Assembly (NCBI GenBank): GCA_905215845.1
Contig: CAJMRU010000003.1
Span: forward strand, 1 to 16,831
DNA length: 16,831 nt
Origin: an uncultured bacterium
GTDB taxonomy: Bacteria; Bacillota; Clostridia; TANB77; CAG-508
Direction of reading: 5' to 3'
The notes under the pieces were generated by a model. It worked only from the letters and a program-made list of their open reading frames with translations. It ran no database searches and was not told the origin of the DNA. The position numbers were made by a program, and so were the translations under genes. Positions 1 to 8,257 of this stretch are shown here, piece by piece; position 1 is the stretch's first letter; each line of letters begins with the position of its first letter.

Positions 1-55
1 TTGAAATTATTTTAGTTTATAATAGTTTTATAACAAAATTAAGGAGGAAATTTAT

Positions 56-313
56 ATGGAAAATAGAGAAGTTAAACCATTTACAATGTGGAGACATTTT
101 AAAGGAGCAAGATCATTTGTAATTACAGTAGCTCAACATAGTGAAACCGGAGAGAAATTAGTAGTTTATCGTTGTATGGATAATAATGGAAAAACTAATC
201 ACAAAGATGGTATATACGCAAGACCATTAGATATGTTTTTATCTGAAGTAGACCATGCAAAATATCCTGATGTAACTCAAAAATATCGTTTTGAAGAGAT
301 TATAAATGAGTAA
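56..313 (+). CDS. DUF1653 family protein
   Basis: This 85-residue cytoplasmic protein has the compact DUF1653 pattern: a W/Y-RHFKG start (residues 12-17), then HSETGEKLVVYR around 28-39, and a (Y)ARPLDMFLSEV segment near residues 55-66. The biochemical role of the family is not established, so I assign none. The start is supported by a perfect AAGGAGG at 41-47, nine bases upstream of the ATG. A TATAAT at 18-23 could be its -10 box, with the -35 falling just outside the window. It is convergent with the M23 peptidase gene and shares a bidirectional terminator with it. No signal peptide or membrane segment is visible. Confidence 0.85.
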   Translation: MENREVKPFTMWRHFKGARSFVITVAQHSETGEKLVVYRCMDNNGKTNHKDGIYARPLDMFLSEVDHAKYPDVTQKYRFEEIINE

Positions 314-360
314 TACAAATTACAATTAATACTTTAAAATATTAAGATCAAATACAAAAA

Positions 361-400
361 CACCTTAAAGAATTTTTTTTAATTCTTTAAGGTGTTTTTT
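361..400. terminator. Bidirectional intrinsic terminator between convergent genes
   Basis: A perfect 14-bp inverted repeat (361-374 with 381-394) encloses a six-T loop. It is followed by TTTTTT on the plus strand and preceded by AAAAA, which reads as a U tract on the minus strand. It lies between the DUF1653 gene and the end of the M23 peptidase gene, and its downstream tail touches the stop codon of the latter, so it can serve both transcripts. Confidence 0.85.
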
Positions 401-1418
401 AATATATGTAATTTTGTGGATTATATGCTGTTCCATTTACTCTAATTTCCAAGTGCAAATGTGGTCCTGTTGAATTACCTGTTGAACCTACTGATGCAAC
501 TACATCTCCTTGAGAAACTGTTTGTCCATTTTTAGCATATAATTTACTACAATGACCATAATATGTTTGAACTCCATTTCCGTGAGAAATTACTAACATA
601 TTTCCATACGAACCTTTCCAGCCTGAAAATGTTACTGTTCCTGATGATGCTGCTTTTACTGGTGTTCCTGTTGGTGCAGCTATATCTAATCCTGTATGTG
701 ATGACCTTCTTATATTACTACTAACTCCAAATCTTGATGTAATTGTTCCTGATACTGGTCTAATTAAAGATATTCCTAAAGATGCTTTCCCTCCTGATAT
801 TTTGCTTGATGTGTTAACACTTCCAGATGATCTTGCTCTTAAACCTGCATTTGCATTTTTTGCAACAGTCACAGTTTTTACTGGCTCTACATACAATTTC
901 GAAACAACTTCTTCTGTTGAAGTTAAAGTTTTTAAATCTGTTTCATATTTTTCCGAAATTGAAATATTTTCTATATTTGTACTTCCTTTTTCTTTTAAGT
1001 CATTTACTACTTTTTCTGCTTCTTCGAAAGAAGAAACATAGTATTTCTCTTCATTATTATCTAAAATTGCGTAATATCTATAATATGGTATTCCTCCACT
1101 TATTGTCTTTTGATATATTTCCTCATCATTTGTTACAACATTTCTTTTTAATAGGCATAATTTATACTCTGGTAAACTATCTACTTGAACAAATGCAATA
1201 TTTTTATTGCTTCCATCTCCATTTTCTACATATTCATTAATTCTTTTTTGGAGCTCTGATTTATTTGCTGTATATCCAACTTGATGACCATTAATATGAA
1301 CACTATATGTTGGTTTATATAAAAAAGCAACTGCTCCAATTATTAAAAATGTAGCAATTAAAAATAATATGATAAATTTAATTCCCCTTCTAGTATGTAT
1401 TAATACCTTTTTTAACAT
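399..1418 (-). CDS. Membrane-anchored M23 (LytM-type) peptidoglycan peptidase
   Basis: Predicted zinc endopeptidase acting on peptidoglycan cross-bridges or stem peptides outside the membrane. In the 339-residue product a basic N-terminus is followed by one hydrophobic segment (about 14-33), giving a single-pass or signal-anchor topology. The middle (35-180) is an uncharacterised extracellular region, followed by a Ser/Gly-rich linker (190-212). The M23 domain fills 215-339. The zinc ligands H241 and D245 (HTGLDIA) and H322 in the HLH motif are present, and so is the other catalytic-site histidine H320. YGHCSKL (287-293) is the usual core strand. The catalytic set is therefore complete. The start has an AAAGGAG Shine-Dalgarno seven bases upstream. 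In spore-formers such proteins can act in cell separation or sporulation (SpoIIQ-like), but the sequence alone does not decide which. Confidence 0.9.
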   Translation of the reverse strand: MLKKVLIHTRRGIKFIILFLIATFLIIGAVAFLYKPTYSVHINGHQVGYTANKSELQKRINEYVENGDGSNKNIAFVQVDSLPEYKLCLLKRNVVTNDEEIYQKTISGGIPYYRYYAILDNNEEKYYVSSFEEAEKVVNDLKEKGSTNIENISISEKYETDLKTLTSTEEVVSKLYVEPVKTVTVAKNANAGLRARSSGSVNTSSKISGGKASLGISLIRPVSGTITSRFGVSSNIRRSSHTGLDIAAPTGTPVKAASSGTVTFSGWKGSYGNMLVISHGNGVQTYYGHCSKLYAKNGQTVSQGDVVASVGSTGNSTGPHLHLEIRVNGTAYNPQNYIY

Positions 1419-1447
1419 TACACAATCTCCTTTGTAAATCTATTGTA

Positions 1448-1476
1448 ATAATATTGTAATATTTTATTTTTTGCAA
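1448..1476 (-). promoter_or_regulatory. Putative vegetative promoter of the M23 peptidase gene
   Basis: On the minus strand TTGCAA (1471-1476) is followed, after a 17-base spacer, by TATTAT (1448-1453). This lies about 30 bp upstream of the peptidase start codon. It fits a SigA-type promoter, with two mismatches in the -35 box and one in the -10 box. The region is very AT-rich, so chance matches are easy. Confidence 0.45.
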
Positions 1477-1815
1477 TGATTATGAAAGTTTAATTTCCCT
1501 AGCTTTAAGTGATTTATTTTGTTTTATCTTCATTTTATACATTTTTTCTCTTTTTTTCAAAATTCTATATTTTATATTTTTCTTTTATATATCTTTCTGA
1601 ACACTATATTAAATTTATTATTTTAATTTTCATTTGAATTCGACTTTGCTTGTATCAGGCATTGCAATAATGTTTAGAAGTTTTTAACTTAAATTAACCT
1701 AATCCTTTCAATTTATTTTGATATTTAAATTTTGTAATATTAATTTTATTTTGAAGTATAAAAAACTAAATTTAGGAAATACTTATTAAAGAATTTAATA
1801 GAAAGGACTGATATT
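1477..1815. other. Non-coding spacer, very T-rich
   Basis: About 340 bp between the divergent M23 peptidase and spore-coat genes. I found no open frame with a ribosome binding site, no strong hairpin and no repeat. The spore-coat promoter must lie here, but I could not match a sporulation sigma-factor consensus (SigE, SigG or SigK) convincingly. Confidence 0.5.
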
Positions 1816-2004
1816 ATGGCAGATCTAAATCAAATGGAATTACAACATTTAAGACATTTAATAGGAGCTCATGAAACAGCTTATCAAAAATTAAATACTT
1901 ATTCTTCTCAAGCTGTTGATCCTCAAATTAAACAACTTTTTACGAAATCAGCTCAAGATGCTTTGAATACTAAACAAAAGTTAATGACTTTTTTGAATAA
2001 TTAA
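1816..2004 (+). CDS. Small spore coat protein, first gene of a CotF-like pair
   Basis: A 62-residue, mostly helical, Gln-rich protein containing LQHLRHLIGAHETAYQKL (residues 9-27) and a second helix with KQLFTKSAQDALNTKQKL. This pattern is typical of the short CotF-like coat proteins that occur in pairs in Clostridia. It probably sits in the spore coat or coat-associated layer and is made in the mother cell. An AAAGGA site lies about 8 bases before the ATG. The gene is followed 12 bp later by a second coat gene, so the two should form one operon. The assignment rests on helix pattern, size and tandem arrangement. No catalytic function is expected. Confidence 0.75.
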   Translation: MADLNQMELQHLRHLIGAHETAYQKLNTYSSQAVDPQIKQLFTKSAQDALNTKQKLMTFLNN

Positions 2005-2016
2005 TAGGGAGGTTTT

Positions 2017-2265
2017 ATGATGGACGAAAAAACAATGGTTAATGATATTTTAGCTGGAGTTAAGTCTGATTTGACAGCTTATCAAACTGCAATTTCTGAG
2101 TCTGAAAATATGCAATTAAGACAAACTTTTCAACAAATTAGAAATAGTGATGAGAGTTTTCAATATGAGCTTTTTAAAATTGCTCAATCTAAGGGATATT
2201 ATATTCCAGCGCAAAAGGCTACTGTTACAGAGGTAAATACTGTTAAGAGTGAGTTACAGCAATAA
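2017..2265 (+). CDS. Spore coat protein, CotF-like domain
   Basis: An 82-residue protein with the CotF-type helical hairpin: MVNDILAGVKSDLTAYQTAI near the N-terminus, then QLRQTFQQIRNSDESFQYELFKIAQSKGYYIPAQKA. The closing AxxKGYYxPA segment is characteristic of the family. It should be co-transcribed with the coat gene 12 bp upstream. The GGGAGG at 2007-2012 lies only 4 bases from the first ATG but 7 bases from a second ATG at 2020. The second methionine is therefore the better start and would shorten the protein by one residue. The insertion sequence at 2284 begins 18 bp after the stop. Confidence 0.85.
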   Translation: MMDEKTMVNDILAGVKSDLTAYQTAISESENMQLRQTFQQIRNSDESFQYELFKIAQSKGYYIPAQKATVTEVNTVKSELQQ

Positions 2266-2332
2266 AAATTGAGGGTGTCTTAATGAACTGTTACCTTAAA
2301 AGTGGACAGTAAAAAGAAAGAGAGGCTCTCTG

Positions 2333-2373
2333 GAAAGTATTGTGGTTATTTCTGCAATACTTTCTCTTTTTTT
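2333..2373 (+). terminator. Rho-independent terminator inside the left end of the IS
   Basis: A perfect 10-bp stem (2333-2342 with 2355-2364) with a 12-base loop is followed by TCTTTTTTT on the plus strand. It points inward from the IS end, so it stops plus-strand transcription entering from the spore-coat genes before it can run antisense through the transposase. It overlaps the 3' end of OrfB. It probably now also terminates the coat operon. Confidence 0.7.
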
Positions 2374-3233
2374 ATTCTTTCTAATTCTTTTTCTTTATAT
2401 TGTATTGGTGTTAAATATCCTAAAGATTTTTGTATTCTTTCATTATTATAATACCATATGTAATTTGAAAATTCAGTAGTTATATCACAATTTTTTAAGT
2501 CTACTAAAGGATTATACAATAATTCACTTTTTAATGTCCCAAAAAAGCTTTCCATTGGAGAATTATCTATTGTTGTACCTTTTCTTGACATACTTTGCAT
2601 AAAATTGTTCTCTTCTAAAAATTTTTGAAAAACTAAGCTATTATATATACCACCTTGATATGAATGAAATATTGTACCTTCTGGTATGGATTTGTCTTTT
2701 ATCTGTTCTATCATTTTCATTCATACCTCTAAAGTAGCATGATTAGCGATTTCAGTAACTTCTATAACATGGGTATATAAATCTTTTACTGGAGAAATAT
2801 ATATTTTTTTCCCTTTATTCTTAATTTCAGTTATATCTGTTGCAATCTTATCAAAAGGACAACTTGAGTAAAATTTCTTTTAAGAACATTATGCTTTGGA
2901 TGTACTTCGCCAGTTTTATTATATTTCTTTTTAGTTTTTATTACTGCTAAATATCCATTATTTTTCATTAATCTATATGTTCTTTTTCTGTTAATTTTAA
3001 TTCCAAAATCTTGTTCTAAAGCATGTGTCATCCCATCTACACCATATCTCCCTTTGTGTTTTCATATAAATCCTTTATTTTGCTAATAATATATGCATCT
3101 TCCTTCATTTTATCTGTGATTATATTTTTTCTTTTTAACCAAACATAATATGTTGAATGACTGACTTTAGAAACTTTTAAAAGTATTGAAATTGGATATT
3201 TATTGGATAATTCTAAAATTATTTCTTTTTTTT
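2346..3233 (-). pseudogene. IS3-family transposase OrfB (DDE integrase), multiply disrupted
   Basis: Conceptual joining of three frames restores a typical IS3 OrfB. The first part reads ELSNKYPISILLKVSKVSHSTYY, the second has the HTH_21 motif INRKRTYRLMKNNGYL, and the third has TDITEIKNKGKKIY, then HSYQGGIYNS and SPMESFFGTLKSE. Damage seen: a frame change in the A8 run (3226-3233), which may partly reflect the native programmed shift; a one-base loss near 3056-3063; a frameshift near 2857-2863; an in-frame TGA at 2721-2723; and replacement of the second catalytic Asp by Tyr at 2658-2660 (HSYQG for the usual HSDQG). The first Asp and final Glu remain. The gene is dead. Confidence 0.88.
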
Positions 3234-3544
3234 AATATGTTTTCTCTATGTTCAACTATTTTTCTTAAATATGCATTTTCTGCTTCTAATCTCAATATTT
3301 TTTCTTTTGTAGATAGATTATTTTTTCTAGGTATACCTTTAGAAAGTCCAGTCTTACCTCGATTTTCTTTCAACTCATCTATGCCAAATTCTTTATATGC
3401 TCTAGTCCATCGTGTAACCATGTAATCTTTTGGAATATCATATTTCTTTGCTATCTTAGTAATTCCTCCAGATTTTCCTGATAAGTAATCTTCTACTAAC
3501 ATAAGTTTAAATTCCTGTGAGTAGGTTTTTCTTTTTTTACCCAT
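3200..3544 (-). CDS. IS3-family transposase OrfA, helix-turn-helix protein
   Basis: A 114-residue DNA-binding subunit of the IS. The N-terminal helix-turn-helix spans roughly residues 7-60 (SQEFKLMLVEDYLSGKSG through VTRWTRAYKEFGIDEL). It is followed by a basic linker and a leucine-zipper-like helix (TKEKILRLEAENAYLRKIVE, about 80-100) of the kind that multimerises OrfA and OrfAB. The frame ends shortly after a run of eight A, the expected place for programmed frameshifting into OrfB. The start has AAGGGGG about 7 bases upstream, inside a hairpin arm. Without OrfB it might act only as a repressor of IS ends. Confidence 0.88.
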   Translation of the reverse strand: MGKKRKTYSQEFKLMLVEDYLSGKSGGITKIAKKYDIPKDYMVTRWTRAYKEFGIDELKENRGKTGLSKGIPRKNNLSTKEKILRLEAENAYLRKIVEHRENILKKRNNFRIIQ

Positions 3545-3552
3545 AAAAATAC

Positions 3553-3599
3553 CCCCTTAAAGTATACACCTCTTTTTTATTAGTGTCTACTTTAAGGGG
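3553..3599 (-). promoter_or_regulatory. Hairpin covering the OrfA ribosome binding site
   Basis: A perfect 12-bp inverted repeat (3553-3564 with 3588-3599) lies between the right end of the IS and OrfA. On the minus-strand RNA its 3' arm contains the AAGGGG of the OrfA ribosome binding site. A transcript entering from outside would contain both arms and hide the site. One starting inside the loop would not. Such protection against read-through is known for other insertion sequences; here it is inferred from the sequence. Confidence 0.55.
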
Positions 3600-3638
3600 A
3601 AGAGTTCATAAAATAGGCCCCTCTCTTTTATTGAAAAT

Positions 3639-5297
3639 TTATATATTTATTACTATTTTTTCTTTACGTACGCTAGATAAGCTACTTCCATCTGTTGCCT
3701 TTATATATATACTCCACTTATCTCCCTCTCTATGAAATTCATTTTCATCTAGCTCTATTTCTACTATATTGCTCTTTCTATCACCCGTATATTTAAAACT
3801 TTTTACTTTCTGAGTTGTATATTCTTTTCCATCTTTACTCGTTTCAATTGATTTTACACCACTGCCATCTGAAATCATTACATATATCTTTGAACCTAGA
3901 GGATATATTTTTTGAATTAATGGTCCTCTATTTATTAAATACTTTGAATCAGAATCTCTCTTTACTGTTACAACTTCTGATGATATAGTATCATTATCAT
4001 TAGTTTTTAAATAATATTTATTTTTCTCTCCTACTTTTGGTAAACCTTTTGTTAATGTTATTTTTATTTTTGGATTATTAGTTTTAAAAGTTTTTCTTAC
4101 TAATTCTTCTTCATTTGTTTTTACCAAAACAGATTTAGTACTTCCTGCCTTCTTTAGATAAAAAGCTAATTTATCATCCGTAGTAGTAAAATTAATTCTT
4201 GGTGCACGATTCATATTTTTTATTTGTAAAGTATTTTTTAGCGTGTTATTACATATATTATTAGCTGTTTCATATCCTATTTGGCTTAATGATGCTGCCG
4301 TAAAGTGTATTTCATTTCCATTTAAACACATTTTACTTTCGTTTTTATAGTTTTCCTTTGCGAATAAACTTCCTTTTACAATATCTTTTTCTTCTACTAC
4401 TAATTTCTTTTGAGCTTTATAAACTCTTTTTAAACCTTCGTCATATTTGTCTCCTTCTTTATATGTTCCACCTGTATACACTACTGCTCCAAAATCTATT
4501 TTTAAATCTGTCTTTAAATGATTATGTACACTTAAAAAACTATTATAATATTTTGATGCATAATTATCATCTTGATTTGCATATATTCTATCAGATTCCC
4601 CTTGAAAAGCTACATATAATTTTCTTCCTATTGAATATCCTTGTTCCTCTAAATATCTTAATGCTGACAAATATTTTTCTTTCATAGTTTCATAAATATA
4701 ACAATCTGCTTTAGATTTATCTCTTTTATAAGATGATGAATTTTCAATTAATTCATCTCTTGGTAAAAAGTTAGCAATTTCTTGTCCATTTTTTGCAACA
4801 AATACTGCTATAACCTTTCTTCCTGTTTTTTCATTATATGTTTTACAAAATTGTGGTATCATATTAGTTCCCACTGATCCTTGTGCAGCTACGCCTTCTT
4901 CCTTTCTTGTTCTTTCTTTTATTTCCAGTTTTCCTTTTGACATACTTGCGGTTAAATTTTCTCCTAATTTTTCGGTATCTGCTGTTATTTCTCTTAAAGA
5001 ATTTGTACTATATAAATATTCATAAGCTGTCCCTGGTTTTAATTGCACATTTACATGTCCTATTGTTTTTGCATTATCTCTTATTTCTGGTATTATACCA
5101 TCGAAAGCCCCATTCCTTTCATCTTTCATATTTTCTTCTGCATTTCTACCAGCACTTCCTACCATATTTGATTGTCCCCAAAATAAAACAACATCAACTA
5201 TTTCTTTGCTCTCTGCATTTGATATTTTTACTCTAAAAATTCCACACATGAAAAAGATTATTATAAAGCTTATTAATATTTTAAGCTTTCTATTCAT
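3639..5297 (-). CDS. Secreted SGNH/SASA-type carbohydrate esterase
   Basis: Predicted extracellular esterase that removes acyl groups from sugars, similar to the sialate O-acetylesterase (SASA) family. The 552-residue product begins with a signal peptide (about 1-28, MNRKLKILIS then a hydrophobic core and SNA). Block I, VVLFWGQSNMVGSAGR, carries the nucleophile S43. A FQGESD motif near the middle and GNEIHFTAASLSQIG supply the later SGNH blocks, including the probable catalytic His. The last 180 or so residues look like one or two beta-sandwich (Ig-like) modules ending SSVRKEKIVINI. I chose the ATG at 5297 because AGGGGGAG lies just upstream. An in-frame ATG 33 bases earlier (5330) lacks such a site and would put charged residues before the signal peptide. 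Substrate unknown; host glycans or cell-wall polymers are possible. Confidence 0.8.
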   Translation of the reverse strand: MNRKLKILISFIIIFFMCGIFRVKISNAESKEIVDVVLFWGQSNMVGSAGRNAEENMKDERNGAFDGIIPEIRDNAKTIGHVNVQLKPGTAYEYLYSTNSLREITADTEKLGENLTASMSKGKLEIKERTRKEEGVAAQGSVGTNMIPQFCKTYNEKTGRKVIAVFVAKNGQEIANFLPRDELIENSSSYKRDKSKADCYIYETMKEKYLSALRYLEEQGYSIGRKLYVAFQGESDRIYANQDDNYASKYYNSFLSVHNHLKTDLKIDFGAVVYTGGTYKEGDKYDEGLKRVYKAQKKLVVEEKDIVKGSLFAKENYKNESKMCLNGNEIHFTAASLSQIGYETANNICNNTLKNTLQIKNMNRAPRINFTTTDDKLAFYLKKAGSTKSVLVKTNEEELVRKTFKTNNPKIKITLTKGLPKVGEKNKYYLKTNDNDTISSEVVTVKRDSDSKYLINRGPLIQKIYPLGSKIYVMISDGSGVKSIETSKDGKEYTTQKVKSFKYTGDRKSNIVEIELDENEFHREGDKWSIYIKATDGSSLSSVRKEKIVINI

Positions 5298-5357
5298 ATA
5301 ATCTCCCCCTTTCTTTATCTTCATAAACACTTTTTATGAATTGCCTTATTATCTATA

Positions 5358-5386
5358 ATTTTACCATTTCTTATTTATGTTGTCAA
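5358..5386 (-). promoter_or_regulatory. SigA-type promoter of the esterase gene
   Basis: On the minus strand a consensus TTGACA (5381-5386) is followed by a 17-base spacer and TAAAAT (5358-5363). The distance to the chosen start at 5297 is about 60 bases. This is the best promoter match in the window. Confidence 0.7.
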
Positions 5387-5456
5387 ATTATGTATCTTTT
5401 TTATGTTGTTTTTACTTTGTAAAATAAAAAGTCTCCTAATATTTCCTATACAATAA

Positions 5457-5503
5457 AACTGTCTCTTTAAAAAATATTATTATTTCTTAAAAAAACAGTT
5501 CTT
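5457..5503 (-). terminator. Weak putative terminator after pcrA
   Basis: AACTGT and ACAGTT (5457-5462 and 5498-5503) form a 6-bp stem around an AT-rich loop. On the minus strand it is followed by TTTTATTG. It lies directly downstream of the pcrA stop. The stem is short, so the call is tentative. Confidence 0.35.
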
Positions 5504-5510
5504 TATAAAA

Positions 5511-7820
5511 TTAAATTATCTCTAATTTTGCAAATTTTGCCATTAGTCTTTTATGTCCTACCTTGTCAAAGTTTATATCTACTTTTAAGTCTTCTCCTTC
5601 TGGCTCTACTGTGTTTATTGTCCCTTCTCCAAATTTTTTGTGGAATACTCTTACTCCTGCTTCATATTTTGATAGGTCTATATTTTGGTTTGTTTTTGTT
5701 TTTCCTAAATTGTTTAAAAAGCTTTCTGCTGTTTTTCCAAATGAGAATCCTGTATTTTTGCTACTTGCTGCTACTTTAGGTTGTTGTTCTGTTATTTTGT
5801 AGGTTTTTATGTTTCCATTATCTTTACTTCCGTATGTCCAGCTGTATGATGAGTCTTTAAATATTTGACTTTTATTTGTTTCTTCTCCAAATACGTCTTG
5901 ATATCCTTCTAGTAATTCTTCTGGTATTTCTTTTATAAATCTTGATACTGGATTGTAGCTTGTTGATCCAAATATTGTTCTTTGTTTACTGCAAGTTAAA
6001 AATAATTGTTGTTTTGCTCTTGTTATTCCTACATAACATAGCCTTCTTTCTTCTTCTAATTCACTTGGCTCTGAAATTGATTTGTATCCCGGAAATATTC
6101 CTTCTTCCATTCCTATTAAAAATACTACTGGAAATTCTAGTCCTTTGGCACTATGTAATGTCATTAATGTTACTACATCTTCTGTTTCTTCTACATTGTC
6201 TAAATCACTTGATAATGTGATTCCTTCCAAGAATTCACTTAAAGAATTTTCAGCAAATTCTTCTTCGAATTCTATTGCTACTGTTAAAAATTCTTCTAAG
6301 TTTTCTATTCTGTTTTCAGCTTCTATTGTATTTTCATTTTCTAGTGCTTTTGTATATCCTGTTTTCTTTAAGGTCTTTTTGATTAATTCAGATATTGTTA
6401 GTTGTTCTTTTTCTTCTTTTAATTCTTCTATTGTATTAACAAATTCCCTTGAATTTAGATATACTCTATTTAGTCCATATTGTTCTGCATTTTTTATTAT
6501 TTCATACATTGATACTTCGTTTTGTTCTGCTAGTTGTTCAACTTTTTCTAGGCTAGTTTTTCCTATCCCTCTTTTAGGCTCATTTATTATTCTCTTTAAA
6601 CTTAAATTATCAGAACCGTTTTGAATTAATCTTAGATATGCTATGATGTCTTTGATTTCTTTTCTTTCATAGAATTTTAATCCTCCAACGATTCTATATG
6701 GAATATTTTCTCTTCTAAATATATCTTCTATTGCTCTTGATTGTGTATTCATTCTATATAATACTGCAAAATCTGAGTATTTATAATATTCTTCTCTTCT
6801 TAGATGTTCTATTTGAGTTGCTAAATATGATCCTTCATCATATTCATTATCAGCTAAGTATACATTTGGTAAATTTCCTTCTTCGTTTTGTGTCCATAGT
6901 TGCTTTTTGTATTTTACTTCATTGTTTTTTATTACTGCATTTGCTGCTTTTAGAATATTTCCTGTACATCTATAATTTTGTTCTAGTTTTATTATTTTTG
7001 TTCCTTGGAAATCTCTTTCAAAATTTAATATGTTAGAGATGTCTGCTCCTCTAAAGCTATATATTCCTTGGTCATTGTCTCCTACTACTGTTATATTTCC
7101 ATTCTTTGATGCCAATAGAGTTACTAGTGTAAATTGTGCTTTGTTTGTGTCTTGGTACTCATCTACTAAAACATATTTAAATTTATTTGAATAGTATTCT
7201 AATACATCTGGATTTTCCATTAATATTTTAATTGTATAGTTTATTATATCGTCAAAATCTATTGCATTATTTTCTTTTAGCCTTTTTTGATATAATGAGT
7301 ATACTGATGATATTTTTTCTTTTCTAAAATCACCTTTTGCTCTTACGGCATATTGTTCTGGCTCTAGCATTTCATTTTTTACATTACTTATTTCTGATTG
7401 AATTGCTCTATCATTTAATAATTTGTCATCTATCCCTAAGTCTTTCATACACCCTTTTATCAATGTCTTTTGGTCTGATGTATCAAAAATTATAAATGAT
7501 GATTCAAATCCTATTCTATCTATAAATCTTCTTAAGATTCTTACGCATATAGAGTGAAATGTTCCCATCCATATGTCTTTTGCATCGTCTCCTATTAAGT
7601 CTGTTATTCTTTGCTTCATTTCGTTAGCAGCTTTGTTTGTAAATGTTATTGCTAAAATATCCCATGGTTTAGCACCTTTTTCTCCTATTAAATATGCTAT
7701 TTTATGTGTTAAAACTTTAGTTTTCCCACTTCCTGCTCCAGCTATTACTAAGCATGGTCCTTCTGTGGTAACTACGGCTTCATATTGTTTATCATTTAAT
7801 CCTTCTAATATATCTTGCAT
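5511..7820 (-). CDS. pcrA: UvrD/PcrA family 3'-5' DNA helicase
   Basis: ATP-dependent superfamily 1A helicase for DNA repair and for clearing replication and plasmid-replication intermediates in the cytoplasm. All motifs are visible in order: Walker A AGAGSGKT (27-34), Ia TFTNKAANEMK, II VLVDEYQDTN, III VVGDNDQGIYSFRGA, IV LEQNYRC, V TLHSAKGLEFPVVF and VI RRLCYVGITRAKQQL. The C-terminus ends with the small beta-barrel seen in PcrA (GVRVFHKKFGEGTINTVE), which contacts RNA polymerase in homologues. Length 769 residues is slightly above the usual size. An upstream TTG at 7844 is in frame, but the ATG at 7820 has AAGGAAG five bases before it and opens directly with the helicase N-terminus (LNDKQYEAV), so I prefer it. 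A TATAAT on the minus strand at 7862-7867 may be its -10 box. No ligase gene (ligA) follows, unlike many Firmicutes. Confidence 0.95.
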   Translation of the reverse strand: MQDILEGLNDKQYEAVVTTEGPCLVIAGAGSGKTKVLTHKIAYLIGEKGAKPWDILAITFTNKAANEMKQRITDLIGDDAKDIWMGTFHSICVRILRRFIDRIGFESSFIIFDTSDQKTLIKGCMKDLGIDDKLLNDRAIQSEISNVKNEMLEPEQYAVRAKGDFRKEKISSVYSLYQKRLKENNAIDFDDIINYTIKILMENPDVLEYYSNKFKYVLVDEYQDTNKAQFTLVTLLASKNGNITVVGDNDQGIYSFRGADISNILNFERDFQGTKIIKLEQNYRCTGNILKAANAVIKNNEVKYKKQLWTQNEEGNLPNVYLADNEYDEGSYLATQIEHLRREEYYKYSDFAVLYRMNTQSRAIEDIFRRENIPYRIVGGLKFYERKEIKDIIAYLRLIQNGSDNLSLKRIINEPKRGIGKTSLEKVEQLAEQNEVSMYEIIKNAEQYGLNRVYLNSREFVNTIEELKEEKEQLTISELIKKTLKKTGYTKALENENTIEAENRIENLEEFLTVAIEFEEEFAENSLSEFLEGITLSSDLDNVEETEDVVTLMTLHSAKGLEFPVVFLIGMEEGIFPGYKSISEPSELEEERRLCYVGITRAKQQLFLTCSKQRTIFGSTSYNPVSRFIKEIPEELLEGYQDVFGEETNKSQIFKDSSYSWTYGSKDNGNIKTYKITEQQPKVAASSKNTGFSFGKTAESFLNNLGKTKTNQNIDLSKYEAGVRVFHKKFGEGTINTVEPEGEDLKVDINFDKVGHKRLMAKFAKLEII

Positions 7821-7952
7821 TTTTTCTTCCTTTCTTGTTTTCAAAACTCTGTTTGTATTTTATTATATGGGAATGAAAAATGCAAGAGTTTTTTCTTTTA
7901 TTCTTATTAATAATTTTATTTTTATTATTAAACTGTGATTTGTAACATTTCT

Positions 7953-8252
7953 TTATATCATCATTGCAAACATTCCTATTAAGAATCCTATTATATTTCC
8001 CATCCCTGTTATTCTTCCATGATATAATTTATTTGCTTCTGGTGTTAATTCTCCGAGAAACTATATATAACATTGCTCCGGCTGCAAAGCTTAAGCATAT
8101 TGCTATTATTTGTTCTGATATTGTTCCTATAATTGCTCCAAAAAATGCTCCTATTCCAGTTGTTATTCCTGACAGTATCACATAATATAGGACTTGTGAT
8201 TTTTTCATTCCTCCATTTTTCATTGGTACTGCCATGGATATTCCTTCTGGTT
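7953..8252 (-). pseudogene. C-terminal remnant of a ZIP family metal transporter
   Basis: The reading frame enters with PEGISMAVPMKNGGMKKSQ, the conserved ZIP transmembrane segment that normally follows HNxPEG. It continues through two hydrophobic helices (YYVILSGITTGIGAFFGAII and IIAICLSFAAGAMLYIVS). An apparent one-base insertion near 8055 then breaks the frame. In the shifted frame the expected GELTPEANKLYHG and a last helix (GNIIGFLIGMFAMMI) follow to a stop at 7953. The N-terminal half, including the HN before PEG, is missing. ZIP similarity stops at about 8252, where an unrelated sequence with CAAAGTAGACA begins. The gene is therefore both truncated and frameshifted and cannot make a transporter. 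Confidence 0.82.
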
Positions 8253-8257
8253 GAGGT

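Larger units (their letters stand above)
2284..3608 (-). mobile_element. Degenerate IS3-family insertion sequence (IS150-like)
   Basis: A 1325-bp element with imperfect terminal inverted repeats. The left end begins TGAACTGTTACC and the right end, read inward, begins TGAACTCTTCCC. About 20 of the first 26 positions agree. The element is flanked by TAA on both sides (2281-2283 and 3609-3611), a 3-bp target duplication. Inside, on the minus strand, are an intact OrfA with a helix-turn-helix and a heavily damaged DDE transposase OrfB. The two-frame layout, size and target duplication fit IS3. It cannot make a working transposase and should be immobile unless helped in trans. Confidence 0.88.

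Noticed and set aside
1..23. TTGAAA at 1-6 and TATAAT at 18-23 as a complete promoter
   Set aside because: The spacer is only 11 bases. The TATAAT may be real but its -35 box would lie before the window.
2721..2723. In-frame TGA that might mean TGA is read as tryptophan
   Set aside because: Only the IS transposase shows it, alongside several frameshifts. Intact genes use TGG for Trp and end at TGA where expected.
5528..7036. Several long plus-strand open frames opposite pcrA and other minus-strand genes
   Set aside because: They are Leu/Phe-rich antisense shadows of AT-rich genes, lack ribosome binding sites, and lie fully opposite convincing genes.
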